The notes under the pieces: generated by a model
What the model saw: only the letters and a program-made list of their open reading frames with translations
Database searches by the model: none
What the model was told of the DNA's origin: nothing
NCBI GenBank assembly: GCA_958295665.1
Contig: OY282558.1
Span: forward strand, 354,807,034 to 354,871,033
Origin: Tipula vernalis
Lineage: Eukaryota > Arthropoda > Insecta > Diptera > Tipulidae
Length of the DNA: 64,000 bases
Direction: 5' to 3'
Part shown: one piece after another, positions 49,321 through 60,000 of the stretch
Position numbering within the stretch: the first letter of the stretch is position 1
Layout: every line of letters starts with the position of its first letter
Made by a program: the position numbers and the translations under genes

Positions 49321-49584
49321 CCTAATCATAAAAGAAATCAAATTTAATTGTCATTGTTACTTTGGTACGTTACAGCCTGAAAAACAGAATCCGAGGTTTC
49401 CTTAAGTTTATTGTTATTATTATATATCCAATCACTTCAGAGAAATCTTTAAGTACGTAAATAATTCAAAGAAATTATGTCTAGTTGTCAGGTTCATTCT
49501 TGTTTTCATTGGTTGCTTTGGTTTACTTTATGGTTTCGATAGAAAAAAAATTTAGAAGAACCCTAATTGTCTAATGCTGCCATC

Positions 49585-49960
49585 TTATATAACTGCCGTT
49601 ATAAAATAAAAATAAAAAATAAATAAATAATGCAAAACGTCCTTGGTGAGGATCGAAGCCGAATTTTTTTTGAAAATGATTAAATATTGAATAAAATAAT
49701 TCACTGTATCAGCCTAAATGTTGATTACCAGTTTTACAAAATTTATTACATATGTACTTATTGTTTTACAATACAAAATTTTATGTTTTTGAATTCGTAT
49801 TAAACCAATAAAATGCCGTTATGAAAAAAAAATTAAATTAATACGGACTTTGATGAGCATCGAACCCGAAACACGTTTACTGAAAATGTAGTTTCTTGTT
49901 ACTACGTCAGAAAACGAAGTTTCTTGTTACTACGTTATTGTCAAATCATCAACACCTATA
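49585..49960 (-). repeat. Two diverged copies of a short repeat with a B-box-like site
   Basis: Copy words TGCCGTTATAAAATAAAAAT...GAGGATCGAAGCCGAA (about 49590-49665) and TGCCGTTATGAAAAAAAAAT...GAGCATCGAACCCGAA (about 49812-49875) are in the same order. On the minus strand the second reads GGGTTCGATGCTC, close to a pol III B box, so a SINE is possible. No clear A box. A word TTTCTTGTTACTACGT is doubled at 49890-49935. Confidence 0.35.
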
Positions 49961-50643
49961 TCACTTAGGCTACTGAGGTATAAAATATGAAGATGTAAAT
50001 TGGAAATATAAGAAATGCACTAAAAAGTGTTTTTTTGACCTTTGACCTTGAAGGAGGTCATAATTTCAAAATCAAAGGAGAATGGGGCCGCCTTTTTTTA
50101 TGATTTTTAGAGCTACAGCATGAGGCTCTAGGACAATGGGAAGTAATTTTCCATAACAATATTAGATATTATTGAAAATTTAGGACAACTTAAGGATCAT
50201 ATATAATAGATAGATTTTTAATACATGCCAATGCATAAGTACATTTTACTCAAAATTGGATAAAGATAGAACAAAAATGCATGAAACATTTTTTCTTAAG
50301 ATTATTGTTTCCTATAACTTCTATTTAAAAACTTTTCCATATCTCTTTTATTTTCTCTATTAATTCACAATGTTTGATTTTAATGTTCAGTAAACTTCCT
50401 CTTCCGGTTGTGCGATTATACTGGAAATCTAATCAGCTCTTCGCATAGTTAATAAACTTTTAAATATGAAGTTTCATTGTACTGTCTTTGCTCGTTTTTA
50501 AGATAATGAACATTCAGACACACATCCACACACACATAGTCAAAACGTATTCAAGGGACCCCAAAACATGTATTTCCATCAAAATCTCGCAATCGAAATT
50601 TTTCATGATTCCTATACTTCCTTTATACTACGTATAAGAAAGT
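49961..50643 (+). repeat. Possible third copy of the ACTTTC-type dispersed repeat (right part)
   Basis: Holds ACACACATCCACACACACAT and TTCATGATTCCTATACTTCC just before GTATAAGAAAGT (50632-50643), in the same order as copies 1 and 2. Nothing coding. Confidence 0.5.
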
Positions 50644-50759
50644 AAAAAAAGGTCTGTGTGTACTTAAAAAATAGAAACCTATATGTACATTTAGTTTCCA
50701 AATTACGCCAACTTCCATAGGTTACGAGTAGCTTACGGTAACTAAAATACGATATGAAG

Positions 50760-51520
50760 AGTGTTGTTGAAATCCTAGCATATAGTTAAATTTACATGTT
50801 TTTGAAGAAATTCAATAAGTGGACAATTATCTTCTGGGAAAAAATTTACTTAGAAGTCTCCACTTAGAACCATTGGGAACTTATCTTCTTCTCTGCCAAG
50901 AAATTCTCCTCCGGCTGTTGTGAATGGCCATACTAGCCGTTTCAAAAAATAAATAATATCGTTCAATTTTTGATTTGGAGTAATGTAAATTATTATTAAA
51001 AGAAGTTTTTTGCCGTCTTCCATTTTGCATTCCGCAACACAAAATTCATCAACTGGAGTAATGATGTGGCTATTGTCGTTTGCATTTTGATATCTGGCAA
51101 CGCCTCCAGCTCGAACGTTTGATCGCTTATACCGAATTACAGTCATACCCCGTACAACGTCCCCCCTCATAACGTCGTTTCGCTGTAACGTCGTTAGTAA
51201 AATGCGAACAAACCTCGCTCTAGCGTCGCTGTGTTTCGTTGTAACGTCGTTTAAAATAATAAGCAAAGCAAAAAAAACACTGAGAAAAAGGCAAAAAATA
51301 TAAAAACAAAAAACAACGAAATTTTCTCGTCTATTCGTCTACATACATTCTTTGCCCCTTATAACGTTGTTTCGCCTAACGTCGGAACCAATTAACAACG
51401 TTAGGCGGGGTATAACTGTATACAATTTCAATGTAGTGAGCACGAAGACATTAACAATTAATACTATATAATATCAATCCTTTTCTGTGGTGAATAAAAT
51501 TTAACTGATCTCTGCAGAGT
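50760..51520 (-). pseudogene. Helentron C-terminal endonuclease (EEP-type)
   Basis: Starts at LNFIHHRKGLILYSIN, one stop, then CLRAH, the usual entry of this domain. About 40 residues that should include the catalytic SE block are deleted. It resumes at SNVRAGGVARYQN, then EFCVAECKMEDGKKLLLIII and YITPNQKLNDIIYFLKR, and reaches VPMVLSGDF, followed by a stop where the catalytic asparagine of GDFN belongs, then VNFFPEDNCPLIEFL. The domain is thus inactive. A TA-flanked MITE sits between two codons; with it and one TA removed, the codons on both sides are in one frame. The first part of the 51266-50850 frame is MITE sequence, not protein. Confidence 0.85.
51140..51418. mobile_element. pogo-like MITE in the endonuclease
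   Basis: 279 bp with ends CAGTCATACCCCGTACAACG and, inverted, CAGTTATACCCCGCCTAACG, flanked by TA on each side. CAGT...ACTG ends with a TA duplication are typical of the pogo branch of Tc1/mariner. AACGTCG-type words are repeated inside. No coding capacity. Confidence 0.8.
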
Positions 51521-51523
51521 GCT

Positions 51524-51710
51524 AATTCTATAAAAAATAAGATAATGTGTAAATGGGTAAACTTGTGAAAAGCAAAGCTACTTTTATGAGTTTGGAATTT
51601 TTCGATATTATTTTAGTAGTAAGTCAAGCCGAGAAATTGCCAACTCATAAAAGTAAGCTTTGCTTTTCACAAGTTTACCCATTTACACATCATCTTATTT
51701 TTTAGAGAAT
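51524..51710. repeat. Fold-back repeat, about 70-bp arms
   Basis: The left arm (ATTCTATAAAAAATAAGATA, TGTGTAAATGGGTAAACTTG and on to GAGTTTGGAATTT) pairs with 51710-51640 at over 90% identity by eye. It lies between the helicase end and the endonuclease start of the Helentron. Confidence 0.9.
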
Positions 51711-51729
51711 CAGGGTACTGATAGTCTGT

Positions 51730-52850
51730 AAGGGATTAAGCGAAAGTCTACGAAATTCATTTTGAAGACTAGTTATAGCCGTGGACACTCTTCGATCATG
51801 ATAGATAGTTTTGTCATTGTTTTTTGTTGTTGTAATATATAAACCTTGAATACTAGTCACCCGCGTCAAAGCATCATACATTAATGAAAATTGATGTTTT
51901 TTATCATCTTTATAATCGATTTCGGGGGAAATCGGAATACTTGCTGATCTTCTTCCTATCGGTACAGCAGTGTTCTAATTTGATTATTTGCTACAAGCCC
52001 AGCAAATTTTTTCGTTAGGTTTTGGCCAATCTTTGGAGAGTCTGGAAAATCAAGCCGTACAAAAGCTGTTTGTTCTATCGAAGTACAACCAATAAATATG
52101 TCTTTGGCAATTGAAATAGTTTTATCTTGCACATCACTTAAAATTTCGTGATTATATCTTGTGAAAGCTTTATTTGTATTCAATAATTTGATCCCATGTG
52201 AACATGTTACTTAGCCTCTTTAGTTGTTACAAACTGCAATTCCAATAAAATTAATTCACTATCTTCGAGTTGTTGACCTTTTCCAATTTTTGTCAGTATT
52301 GAAGAAAACTGTTGATTTACTTGCCTCGGTAATATCTATACCACCAAAGTTAGTATTAAAATCTCTTGTGATCTGCTTTACTTTTTAGTCAATCTGAATA
52401 TGTAATTCAGCACCAATCATACTTATTTCATCAATGATTAACACTTTGACATATTTCAAAAGTGCTCTAAAATGATGTGCTAATTCATTGCTTAATGGGA
52501 GTAATCTCGACAAAGATATTTTTAAGGCAGTATGTACGGTAGTTCCATCAATAGTAACAGCAGCTTTGCCTGTTAAAACACAGGTAATGTACGAGTTACA
52601 GAATCCATCATTTTCGGTTATAAATTTGCAATATAAGTTTTATCACAAAAGTTTTACCACATCCAGCCTTAGTTAATAGATTTAAAACGTCATGTAGTAA
52701 GAGTTCTTTTTGTTTATCGTTTGCCATTCTCATCAAGTTTGCTCGTTTTTGACGATATAACCAAGTTTATTAAGTACAGCTAGGCGAAGATCAGCGTTCA
52801 TATCACACAGAGGATTACTACATAAATTTTGAAATGGATTCGGTTCATTC
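51730..52850 (-). pseudogene. Helentron Pif1-type helicase
   Basis: From about 52840 the minus strand reads NPFQNLCSNPLCDMNADLRL then AVLNKLGYIVK. After a frame change it gives MANDKQKELLLHDVLNL and the Walker A block KAGCGKTFVIKLIL near 52650. Next are VLTGKAAVTIDGTTVHTALK (motif Ia region), VLIIDEISMIGAELH (Walker B, near 52430) and KQITRDFNTNFGGIDI. The C-part follows as FTRYNHEILSDVQDK, IGRRSASIPISPEI and DALTRVTSIQGLYI, the terminal helicase motif. Stops at several points and a deletion after FGGIDI. It would have unwound DNA during rolling-circle transposition. Confidence 0.88.
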
Positions 52851-53019
52851 ATTCATATTAGCAGCCTCTTGTAGTTTTTCCTCAAAACCATCTTCTCGAC
52901 ATAAGTTTCGAGTAATTTCAATAATTTTTTGAATATTCAAGTTAGATTCAAATTCTATCCGTCTATTTAAATTTAAATTTTCATTTTTATTATTCATATC
53001 AATAAATTTCATTTAAGAC

Positions 53020-53720
53020 CAGAGCTACATGGGGAATGGACCGCGATCCCGTTGCTCCACCATCACTTCGGGATCTGCTACCATTCCTCGAACGCCGTAT
53101 TCTAGCAATACGGAATTTAAAGGCCAATCAAGTGCCACAAGCTAGTCTACATAACCAAAATAATATCTATCCACCGAATGAGAATCGCAACAAGCGCCAT
53201 ACTTCGGATTTTCATGATAATCACTCCAAACGCTCAAAAACGGATAGGGATAGATCAAACAACCAACAATCATCAAACTCATTCGCAAGTAATTAGAAAG
53301 TGGATACTTGTGTATACTGCAACGGAAATCACCGTACGTGGAATTGTGAGAAACTAGCTAAATTGGAATACACGGACCGACTGAATAAATTTAAAGATAT
53401 GAATGTATGCAATTTTTGTCTATCGAATCAGCATTCACAAAACGAATGTACGTGGAAAGGGTGCAAAGGCTGTGACTATGCTTAACATAATCGCATGAAT
53501 TGTCCTAAATATCCTGTGATGCGAGTAAATCTTATCCAAAATAACCGTTACAACAATTTTCATAAACGACGAGGTAGCAGAAATCAACGTTCATCGTATC
53601 ATATCAGCGTTGAGAATCCAATTCCATCAGAAAGTTTGCAGGCAAACCAAATAGCAATGGATGAACAATCCAATCACGACAATAGCCTACCCATAAATTC
53701 GATTACAATAATCGAACACA
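53020..53720 (+). pseudogene. BEL/Pao gag C-part with zinc knuckles
   Basis: LRDLLPFLERRILAIRNLKA matches the last capsid block of BEL gag. A hydrophilic stretch rich in N, H, K and R follows, then one TAG. The knuckles are then readable in one frame: CVYCNGNHRTWNC, CNFCLSNQHSQNEC, and a third begun as CKGCDYA, ended by TAA, then HNRMNC. This three-knuckle array is usual in BEL/Pao gag. The N-terminal two thirds of gag are gone, the cut lying at the Helentron border. Confidence 0.85.
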
Positions 53721-55312
53721 ATAACTGGGAATGTTCGCGTACTTTGTGACTCTGGATCACAGATTAATTTGATAGCACTAGAATGTGTTCAAAAGTGGAA
53801 CTTCGTTCGGAAACCATGTAAAATTAAGAAATCACGGCCGATGAAATCATTGGGCATGGTGGACTGCGTGTTGCGTCATCGCTATGATTTATCAGCTACA
53901 ATTCCGGGACGTTTCGTCATTGTTAACAAGATAACAGGTGTAAATCCACAGGAAGGGTTTAGGTGTCCACTTACTAGTCAGCTTTGTGATGATAAACTCG
54001 CTGACCCAACAATTTCTGTTGATGCCTTAGTTGGTGTATCTACTTGGACATCGATCTTAGGCGACGGTATAGTCCGTTACTCTTCGGAAGGTGATCGGTT
54101 TGTCGCGCAAGAATCAATGCTGGGCTGGGTCGTGTCTGGCTATGCAAGGCAATCGCAGCCTTTAACAGCCTTATCATACCATGTGGTCAAATCAGATTGC
54201 GATTTTGATAAACAATTGGAATAATTTTGGGCTGTGGATAATTCCGAATCCCATACCCCTCGTACTGCCGAGGAACAAAGAGCTGAAGATATTTTTATAT
54301 CCACACACATTAGAGGAGTTGATGGTCGTTACGTGGTTATGATCCCACTCAAGGAAAATCCAATGCCACTTGGCCGTTCTCGTCATACAGCTTTCAATCG
54401 TTTCATCGGATTAGAAAAGCGTCTCAAGAAAAATGCGGAAATGGCTGCTGCATATAAAGAATTCATGCTGGATTACGTTGATTCAGGTCAATTGATTTCA
54501 GCTCCACCAGCTCCAGATAGTCCGGATAAGTCATACTACATACCATACCATATAAAATCAAAGAAAAAATGTCGCGCCGTGTTTGATGCATCCTGTATAA
54601 CATCATCGGGAGCATCATTCAACGATCTACAACTGCCGGGCGAGAAATTGCAAGCTGATCTATGTGAAACGTTGTAGCTGTTTCGAACGTACCGATTTGC
54701 CTTGACAGTGGATATTGTGAAGATGTTTCGCCAAATAATGGTCCACCAGGATCAATGGGATTTCCAACGAATTTTTTTTCGCCCAGCAGCAAATGAACCC
54801 ATTGGAGAATATTTCATCACTTGTGTCATTTGGGGGTTTACGTCGGTGGGGTTTAACTCTGTTCGAGCTCTACAGCAATGCGCCAGGGACGAAGCAATAC
54901 GGTTTCCGGCTGCTTCTGTGGCCACCCTGGCAAATTTTTACATAGATGACTTCCTATCTGGTGCTGAAACATTGGAAGAATTAAAAACACTGCATAGCCA
55001 AATGATTGAAATGTTAGCTTCTGCTGGATTTGAATTAGCAAAATGGCCCTAGTATCTGGGCCTACCAGTAACTCGGAATTGGCTCAAGAACTTGTTCAAA
55101 ATTAGTTGCGTGAAATCAAACTACAACCATTAGGTATGATGTGGGATCCAAGCAAAGACGATTTTTATATCAAAACCGATGATTATCCAGCAAACAAGGA
55201 CAAAACCTTTACCAAACGACAATTCATCAGTCGAATTGCTCAAGTATACGACCCTACTGGACTTTTCGCACCAGTTATCATTGCTGGTAATATTGCCATG
55301 CAAGAAATTTAG
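53721..55312 (+). pseudogene. BEL/Pao protease and reverse transcriptase
   Basis: The protease begins NVRVLCDSGSQINLIALEC at about 53730 with the DSG active site, and runs to MLGWVVSGYARQ. After a TAA, ISTHIRGVDGRYVVMIPLKE opens RT, followed by KKCRAVFDASCITSSG. A TAG interrupts it before FALTVDIVKMFRQI (first palm aspartate, about 54695-54735). The second palm motif is FYIDDFLSGAE at about 54937. Both catalytic motifs are intact. A shift near 55047 leads into the thumb region with MMWDPSKDDFYI and YDPTGLFAPVII, stopped by TAG at 55310-55312. Confidence 0.9.
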
Positions 55313-56391
55313 AAACTAAATATTGGTTGGGACGACCTTGTTCCTAATCACATCATGGCATTATGGTCATCGTTTCATCAGAGCGTAACTGAATTGGTAA
55401 CAATACCCGTTCCAAGATGAATAGCCTACTCAAAAGAAGTGCAACTGCAGCTGCATTTGTTTTCAGATGCCTCGAAAGCAGCATATGGATCATGTGCCTA
55501 CCTTCAGTCAGTTCATCAAAATGGAAATGTGATTGTTCGTCTCATTACATCAAGAAATAAGGTCGCACCAATTAAGCCACAAACAGTTCCTCGGTAACAA
55601 CTAATGGGGGCTGTCATGAGTGTCAATTTATGCAAGTTTGTTCAAAAGGCATGCAAGCTGTCAGATATAACTGTTCATTACTGGATGGACTCAACCATCG
55701 TCATTCATTGGTTGAAGAAAAAGCAGCAATCGTTAAAGCATCTTCAGATGTTAACGACTGGCATCATATTCTTGGAGATCAGAATTTAGCAGATTTGTTA
55801 TCGAGAGGCTGTGCTGCTATGCAATTGAAAAACTACCAACTATGGTGGAATGGTCCGCAATGGCTCCAAGAAGAACCGAACAACTGGCCAAACAATATGC
55901 GGTTGAACTTATCTGAGGACGACATGAACACTGATGAAGCCGAATCAAAGGGAAGATTATTAAATGCACATATCAACATCTATTATGAATTTCCAGTGGC
56001 AGCCTTTATGGTTAATGAGGAACCACTGATTAATAGAGCGTCCACACTGAATAAATTGATACGAACAACAGCGTTTGTTTTCCGGTTCATTCGAAGAATA
56101 AAGGGAAATAGCGTTAAACCTGTCAAACCAGCAACATTTCAAGACGTTACTCCTGTGTCATCAGTTGAGCGCGATAACGCAATAAAATATTGGTCCCGCT
56201 TAGTACAGATCGAATGCTTTAGTTTAGAGTGGAAGGCTCTACAGTATGAAAAGGAGATACCATCGAACTCAAAATTGCGTCAACTGTGTCCGTTTATCGA
56301 TAATGAACATGTGGTTCATGTCGGTGGACGATTAGCCAAATCAAATCTGCCGACGCGCACTCACGTACGTTCCATGGTGGAACACAGTTAA
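55313..56391 (+). pseudogene. BEL/Pao RNase H and linker
   Basis: After the stop the same frame reads LNIGWDDLVPNHIMALW, then LFSDASKAAYGSCAY with the first catalytic aspartate. The usual PRLEL block is here PR-stop-QL, so the catalytic glutamate is lost. WMDSTIVIHWL keeps the next aspartate. A shift near 55735 moves to the frame with DQNLADLLSRGC (last aspartate), then LWWNGPQWLQEEPNNW and, near the end, VVHVGGRLAKSNLP. Domain order and spacing are normal for BEL pol. Confidence 0.88.
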
Positions 56392-56393
56392 CA

Positions 56394-57478
56394 ATGGCCA
56401 TCATTCGGCACAAATTTTGGGTACCAAATCTACGCACGGCAGTCAATAAAGTCATAAACAAGTGTGTCATTTGCATACGGTTCAAGAAGGATGCCGCCAA
56501 ACAATTGATGGGTTCATTACCTCCAGCTAGAACCAATCAATCATTTCCATTTGTGGTATCTGGCGTCGATTTTGCAGGACCGGTTGAGGTTCGTAAAACG
56601 CTTGCACCACAGATGAACCTACGACAACTAGCAGCGAAAGCATACAAACCTCCAGCGACCATAAAATGTTGGGTTGTGGTTTTCGTATGCATGACAACTC
56701 GAGCCGTGCATTTGGATCTTGCTCGTGGTCTATCGGTGGAGGCATTCTTGGAAGTTTTTGCAAGATTTATCAGTCGACGTGGGCAATGTAGTCAGTTATG
56801 GAGCGATAACGGCACGAATTTCGTTGGCTCAAATAAGGAATTGCAACGTGTTCGTCAAGAATGGCAAAATAAAATCCCTCATCGGGAGTTGGCTAATTTG
56901 GGTACAACCTGGCGGTTCAACTCACCTGCTGCTCCACACTAAGGCAGGATTTGGGAGGCGTGCGTGAAATTCATGAAGTACCACCTGAGAAGAGTCGTCG
57001 GTCAACGTATATTGTCAGCCAATCAGCTGTATAGAGTGATCACTCAAACCGAATGCTGCTTAAATTCACGTCCACTGTCACCATTAACTGATGATCGCAA
57101 TGACAACCGTCTCACACCACACTGTGGGGCCAACAGCAAAAAATAACTCAATCATTCTGGCATCGGTGGAAGGATGATTTTCTTGTATCATTACAGAAAC
57201 TAAGCAAATGGTATCGACCCCAAGAAAACATTAAGACCGGTGACATGGTAATCATACTGGAGGAAAATCTACCACCGACGTGTTGGGCCCTTGGTCGAAT
57301 CGAAGAAGTTCATCCCGGTCATGATGATCTTGTACGTAATGTGACCGTTAGAACAGCTGCTGGCACCAAAAAACGCCCTATTCAAAAACTCTGCGTTCTT
57401 CCCATTAATCACTCGCAGGCGCGAGTGCTTCGTGACATCTCAACCCCTCCAGTGATCTGGAAATGCGTTTTCCCCTAG
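56394..57478 (+). pseudogene. BEL/Pao integrase
   Basis: The histidine half of the zinc domain is shortened by a deletion near 56370; the cysteine half CVICIRFKKDA is kept. The core has GVDFAGPVEV (D), LWSDNGTNFVGS (D) and, after a TAA at 56940-56942 (in place of a residue before GRIWEACVKF), QTECCLNSRPLS (E). After HCGANSKK a stop and a shift follow. The C-terminal domain is in another frame (DMVIILEENLPPTCWALGRI to RPIQKLCVLPI). DDE residues are therefore all readable, in a broken frame. Confidence 0.9.
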
Positions 57479-57560
57479 CTCTTCTAGCTAGGTTTTTCTA
57501 TTTGCCTTGCACAAATGTGGAATCAACCTTGGGCCCTCAGCCATTGGGGGGGGGGGAGAA

Positions 57561-57800
57561 TGTTGAAATACATTTCACACCACACAGTTTGTTTTTCGTT
57601 TGTGTTAATTTTTTTAGTAAGCCTTGTGTTATGAAATAAAATAAATCGTACTCGAAAATAGTCGTTATTATTAAAAAGTCCACAAATACAACAACAACAA
57701 CTGAGCACTTTGACACTGGCTTTCGAAGGAGATACCAACCCGTCTCTTGACTTATTATCTAGACACTGTTAGGCATATTTACACCTATTTTTCTCGTTAT
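57561..57800 (+). repeat. 3' LTR of the BEL/Pao element (right end approximate)
   Basis: Starts TGTTGAAATACATTTCACAC right after a run of ten G plus AGAA. The right end must lie before about 57812, where Helentron coding resumes. Confidence 0.55.
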
Positions 57801-57811
57801 TCCAACGACAT

Positions 57812-58300
57812 CCATTAAAGATGACTAACACATCGGTTAGTTTTATTAACATACTCTGCGACATAATTAGCACATGAATATTCTTCAGCTATGAATTGGA
57901 GGTTGATATTGGATTTAAAAATATTAATCCGTCTAGATTAAACGCATTATGCTATTTTTCATTTGGTTGGCGTTTAACAAAAACTCGCAGCCTTTTAATC
58001 CCAGCTCGAAGTATATTGTAATAATCGTCATCTGAATTAATACTGTTGTTTTCATAAAAATAATCAATATCAAGGTAATCATTATTTTCAAGATTAATTC
58101 TGATATCTTTGTAGTGTTTAGCGTAACTCTTCAAATCAGTATCCTCTTTCTGCATAGGTAATAATAATATAGTAGATCGGCATAAAAGGTGCTTCAAATC
58201 TGAAATGCTGTGGTTGATTCGCTACTGTTTTTTTATAGCATGTAAATATATTCTCATGCTTTTGTAATTTAATATAACCTAATGCTTCTTGTGATGAAAC
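57812..58300 (-). pseudogene. Helentron post-Rep region
   Basis: On the minus strand: SSQEALGYIKLQKHENIFTC then NQPQHFRFEAPFMP, matching the cysteine/histidine block after the HUH nuclease in Helentron proteins. Further on are DYYNILRAGIKRLRVFVKRQ and PNEK-stop-HNAFN. At 57880-57812 it reads EYSCANYVAEYVNKTNRCVS, equivalent to the family's YxCATYVVxYxNKSNRG block. It stops a few bases from the BEL LTR. Frames vary and the region is shortened. Confidence 0.75.
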
Positions 58301-58726
58301 AGACATTAATGTTGAATTCTTTTCACCCAAAATCGTCAAAAAAACTGCTGCACATCCAAAAACTGTGTTCTTTTCACCAAAAAACGTCAAAATTTTTTCG
58401 ATGTGCATCAATTTTACGAAATGCGGATTTTTTCATGAATTTCACATCCGCAGCTACTAACACCAACAAAACTAGAAACGTCAATTTAGTTGTCAAAACT
58501 TTTCAATAATATAGCGTTTTTTGTGTCTTGATCGATTTATATTATCATTTTGTGTTTAATTTAATTGTTGTGTTTAATTATTTTAATTTAATTGAGTTTT
58601 TGCGTCTCGATTTTTTATTATTATTTTACTTGAATCAAATAATTTGGTATGGAGGTGGTTCAATTAACCGATTTCCACATTTTGTTAGACGCAGATGGAT
58701 GCATTATCCATAAAGACGGAGAGGCT

Positions 58727-58850
58727 TTCCTAAAAAATTTCAATTTGACGTTCTAAAAAATTTCAATTTGACGTTTAGAATTGTCAATCGTATTAATCGT
58801 CCTAAAAAATTTCAATTTGACGTTTAGAAATGTCAATCGTACTACCAATA
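58727..58850. repeat. Local duplications in the Helentron
   Basis: CTAAAAAATTTCAATTTGAC occurs three times (58728, 58753, 58801), with GTCAATCGTA repeated as well. This short imperfect tandem array interrupts Rep. Confidence 0.85.
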
Positions 58851-60000
58851 CAAACACAAAACAGCATCAATTGCCGTTTCATGTACTTTTCACACCACAA
58901 AATTCGTATTGATGTGAAAAAACGAAAAGAACACGACATAGCTAAGTAATCAATTAATTTAATAGCATCTGATCTATTCTTATCAAGTACATCCAATAGA
59001 GAATTAGCCAGCCACAATAGTATATGTGCATGTGGACTACCACGATGCTGCAATTCAATACGTTTAAAATTATAAATAATTTGATATTTTCCAATTGGAC
59101 TGAATTTTGCTGAGTGTAAAATATTTATCAATACATTGACTAATTTGTTAAAATATAGTATATAGCACAGTAACTGGTTCTTCGTTGACAAGGGTAGTTT
59201 TTTTCAAGATAATTTAAAAATTCAGCGAATCTTTCCGAAATAGTTTAACCATTACGTTTAAATTTGTAGATCATTTGGAGTAGATTGTTCCATCCAATTT
59301 CGTTGGTCCTAACAGTAAGAAATATAGTAGGCTTCCCAAACTATCTAATCATGGCAAAAAGATCTTTTTGCGATCCATCCAATACCATGTTGAGAGAGTC
59401 TTGAATTCTCAACCGCATTAATTTCATGGCCACATACAATAAATGGTAAGGTATAACTGCACGACGATCGGATCTTCTTAGTTCACTAGACGCCACCATA
59501 AAAGGAGCTCCTTTAAGATCTTTTCTAAAATTTCGGAAATTGACATATAAGGAAATAACGGGAAAAGAAAGTTCCTCTGCATATTCATCAAATAATAAAC
59601 TTCCAGGTACATTATTTTTACCCGGTGCAATACGTAGATATTGTTCTTCATTCCATAATAATGTTTGCTGTTGAGCCGTAAAACTTTCTTTTACAGGAGT
59701 ATGTTCACTGACATAATAATGCTGATATTCATCGTGAGGTTGATTTTCAGTAAAGAATGAATCATCAACTTTAATATCATAACTGGTATGCAATGGAGAC
59801 GAAATCAAAAATTGTAGCCAACCTCTAATTGTACGTTTGTTAGCAATGACATGTAAGTAGCTAGGTCGATGAATTTTTTTACGTTTAAAATTTACATTTA
59901 TACAATAGTCGTTATTTGAAACAGGCACGTTAATTATTTGACCATAGATATCGTATTGACCATTCACATGCCTTAGACTTCTAATTTGCATGAAAGGAAT
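58840..60000 (-). pseudogene. Helentron Rep (HUH nuclease)
   Basis: From about 60000: MQIRSLRHVNGQYDIYGQII, then NVNFKRKKIHRPSYLHVIA, GWLQFLISSPLHTSYDI and LLWNEEQYLRIAPG. Then EELSFPVISLYVNFR, ASSELRRSDRRAVIPYHLL and DLFAMIR-stop-FGKPTIFLTV, the well-conserved Helitron_like_N region. After a gap the 59191-58802 frame has LCYILYFNKLVNVLI, then RIELQHRGSPHAHILLWLAN, whose HAH is the metal-binding HUH pair, and IDYLAMSCSF. It is broken off by local duplications at 58727-58850. Rep would nick and join element ends. The Tyr block was not found. Confidence 0.9.

Larger units (their letters stand above)
46053..50666. repeat. Composite block flanked by an exact 23-bp direct repeat
   Basis: Seven A followed by GGTCTGTGTGTACTTA occurs at 46053-46075 and again at 50644-50666. 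Just inside are ACTTTCTTATAC (46084-46095) and its exact complement GTATAAGAAAGT (50632-50643), the same end type as the repeats at 25.4 and 43.1 kb. Between them lie a palindromic MITE, a hAT-like element and a Helitron fragment. Whether the whole block moved as a unit is not shown. Confidence 0.55.
53014..57800 (+). mobile_element. BEL/Pao element inserted in the Helentron
   Basis: Plus-strand gag end, protease, RT, RNase H and integrase, then a G-rich polypurine tract (57546-57560) and the start of a 3' LTR. The 5' LTR and most of gag are missing. The left border at about 53014 meets Helentron sequence directly, and on the right Helentron coding resumes near 57812. Orientation is opposite to its host element. 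Many stops and at least four shifts. Confidence 0.9.
50760..60000 (-). mobile_element. Helentron (Helitron with endonuclease), split by nested insertions
   Basis: Minus-strand order: Rep N-part and HUH nuclease (60000-58840), post-Rep cysteine region (58300-57812), [BEL/Pao insert on + strand], Pif1-type helicase (52850-51730), and an endonuclease domain at the C-terminus (51520-50760). A Rep-helicase followed by an endonuclease defines Helentrons as against classic Helitrons. It also carries a fold-back repeat at 51524-51710 and a pogo-like MITE at 51140-51418. Part of the region between post-Rep and helicase is missing at the BEL insertion. All domains have stops or shifts. Element ends were not found. 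Confidence 0.85.

Noticed and set aside
46053..50666. An LTR retrotransposon bounded by the 23-bp repeats
   Set aside because: 23 bp is far too short for LTRs, and the interior is a patchwork of other elements.
58136..58411. 91-codon minus frame as an independent gene
   Set aside because: Its second half matches the Helentron post-Rep block; the first half is decayed repeat-like sequence.
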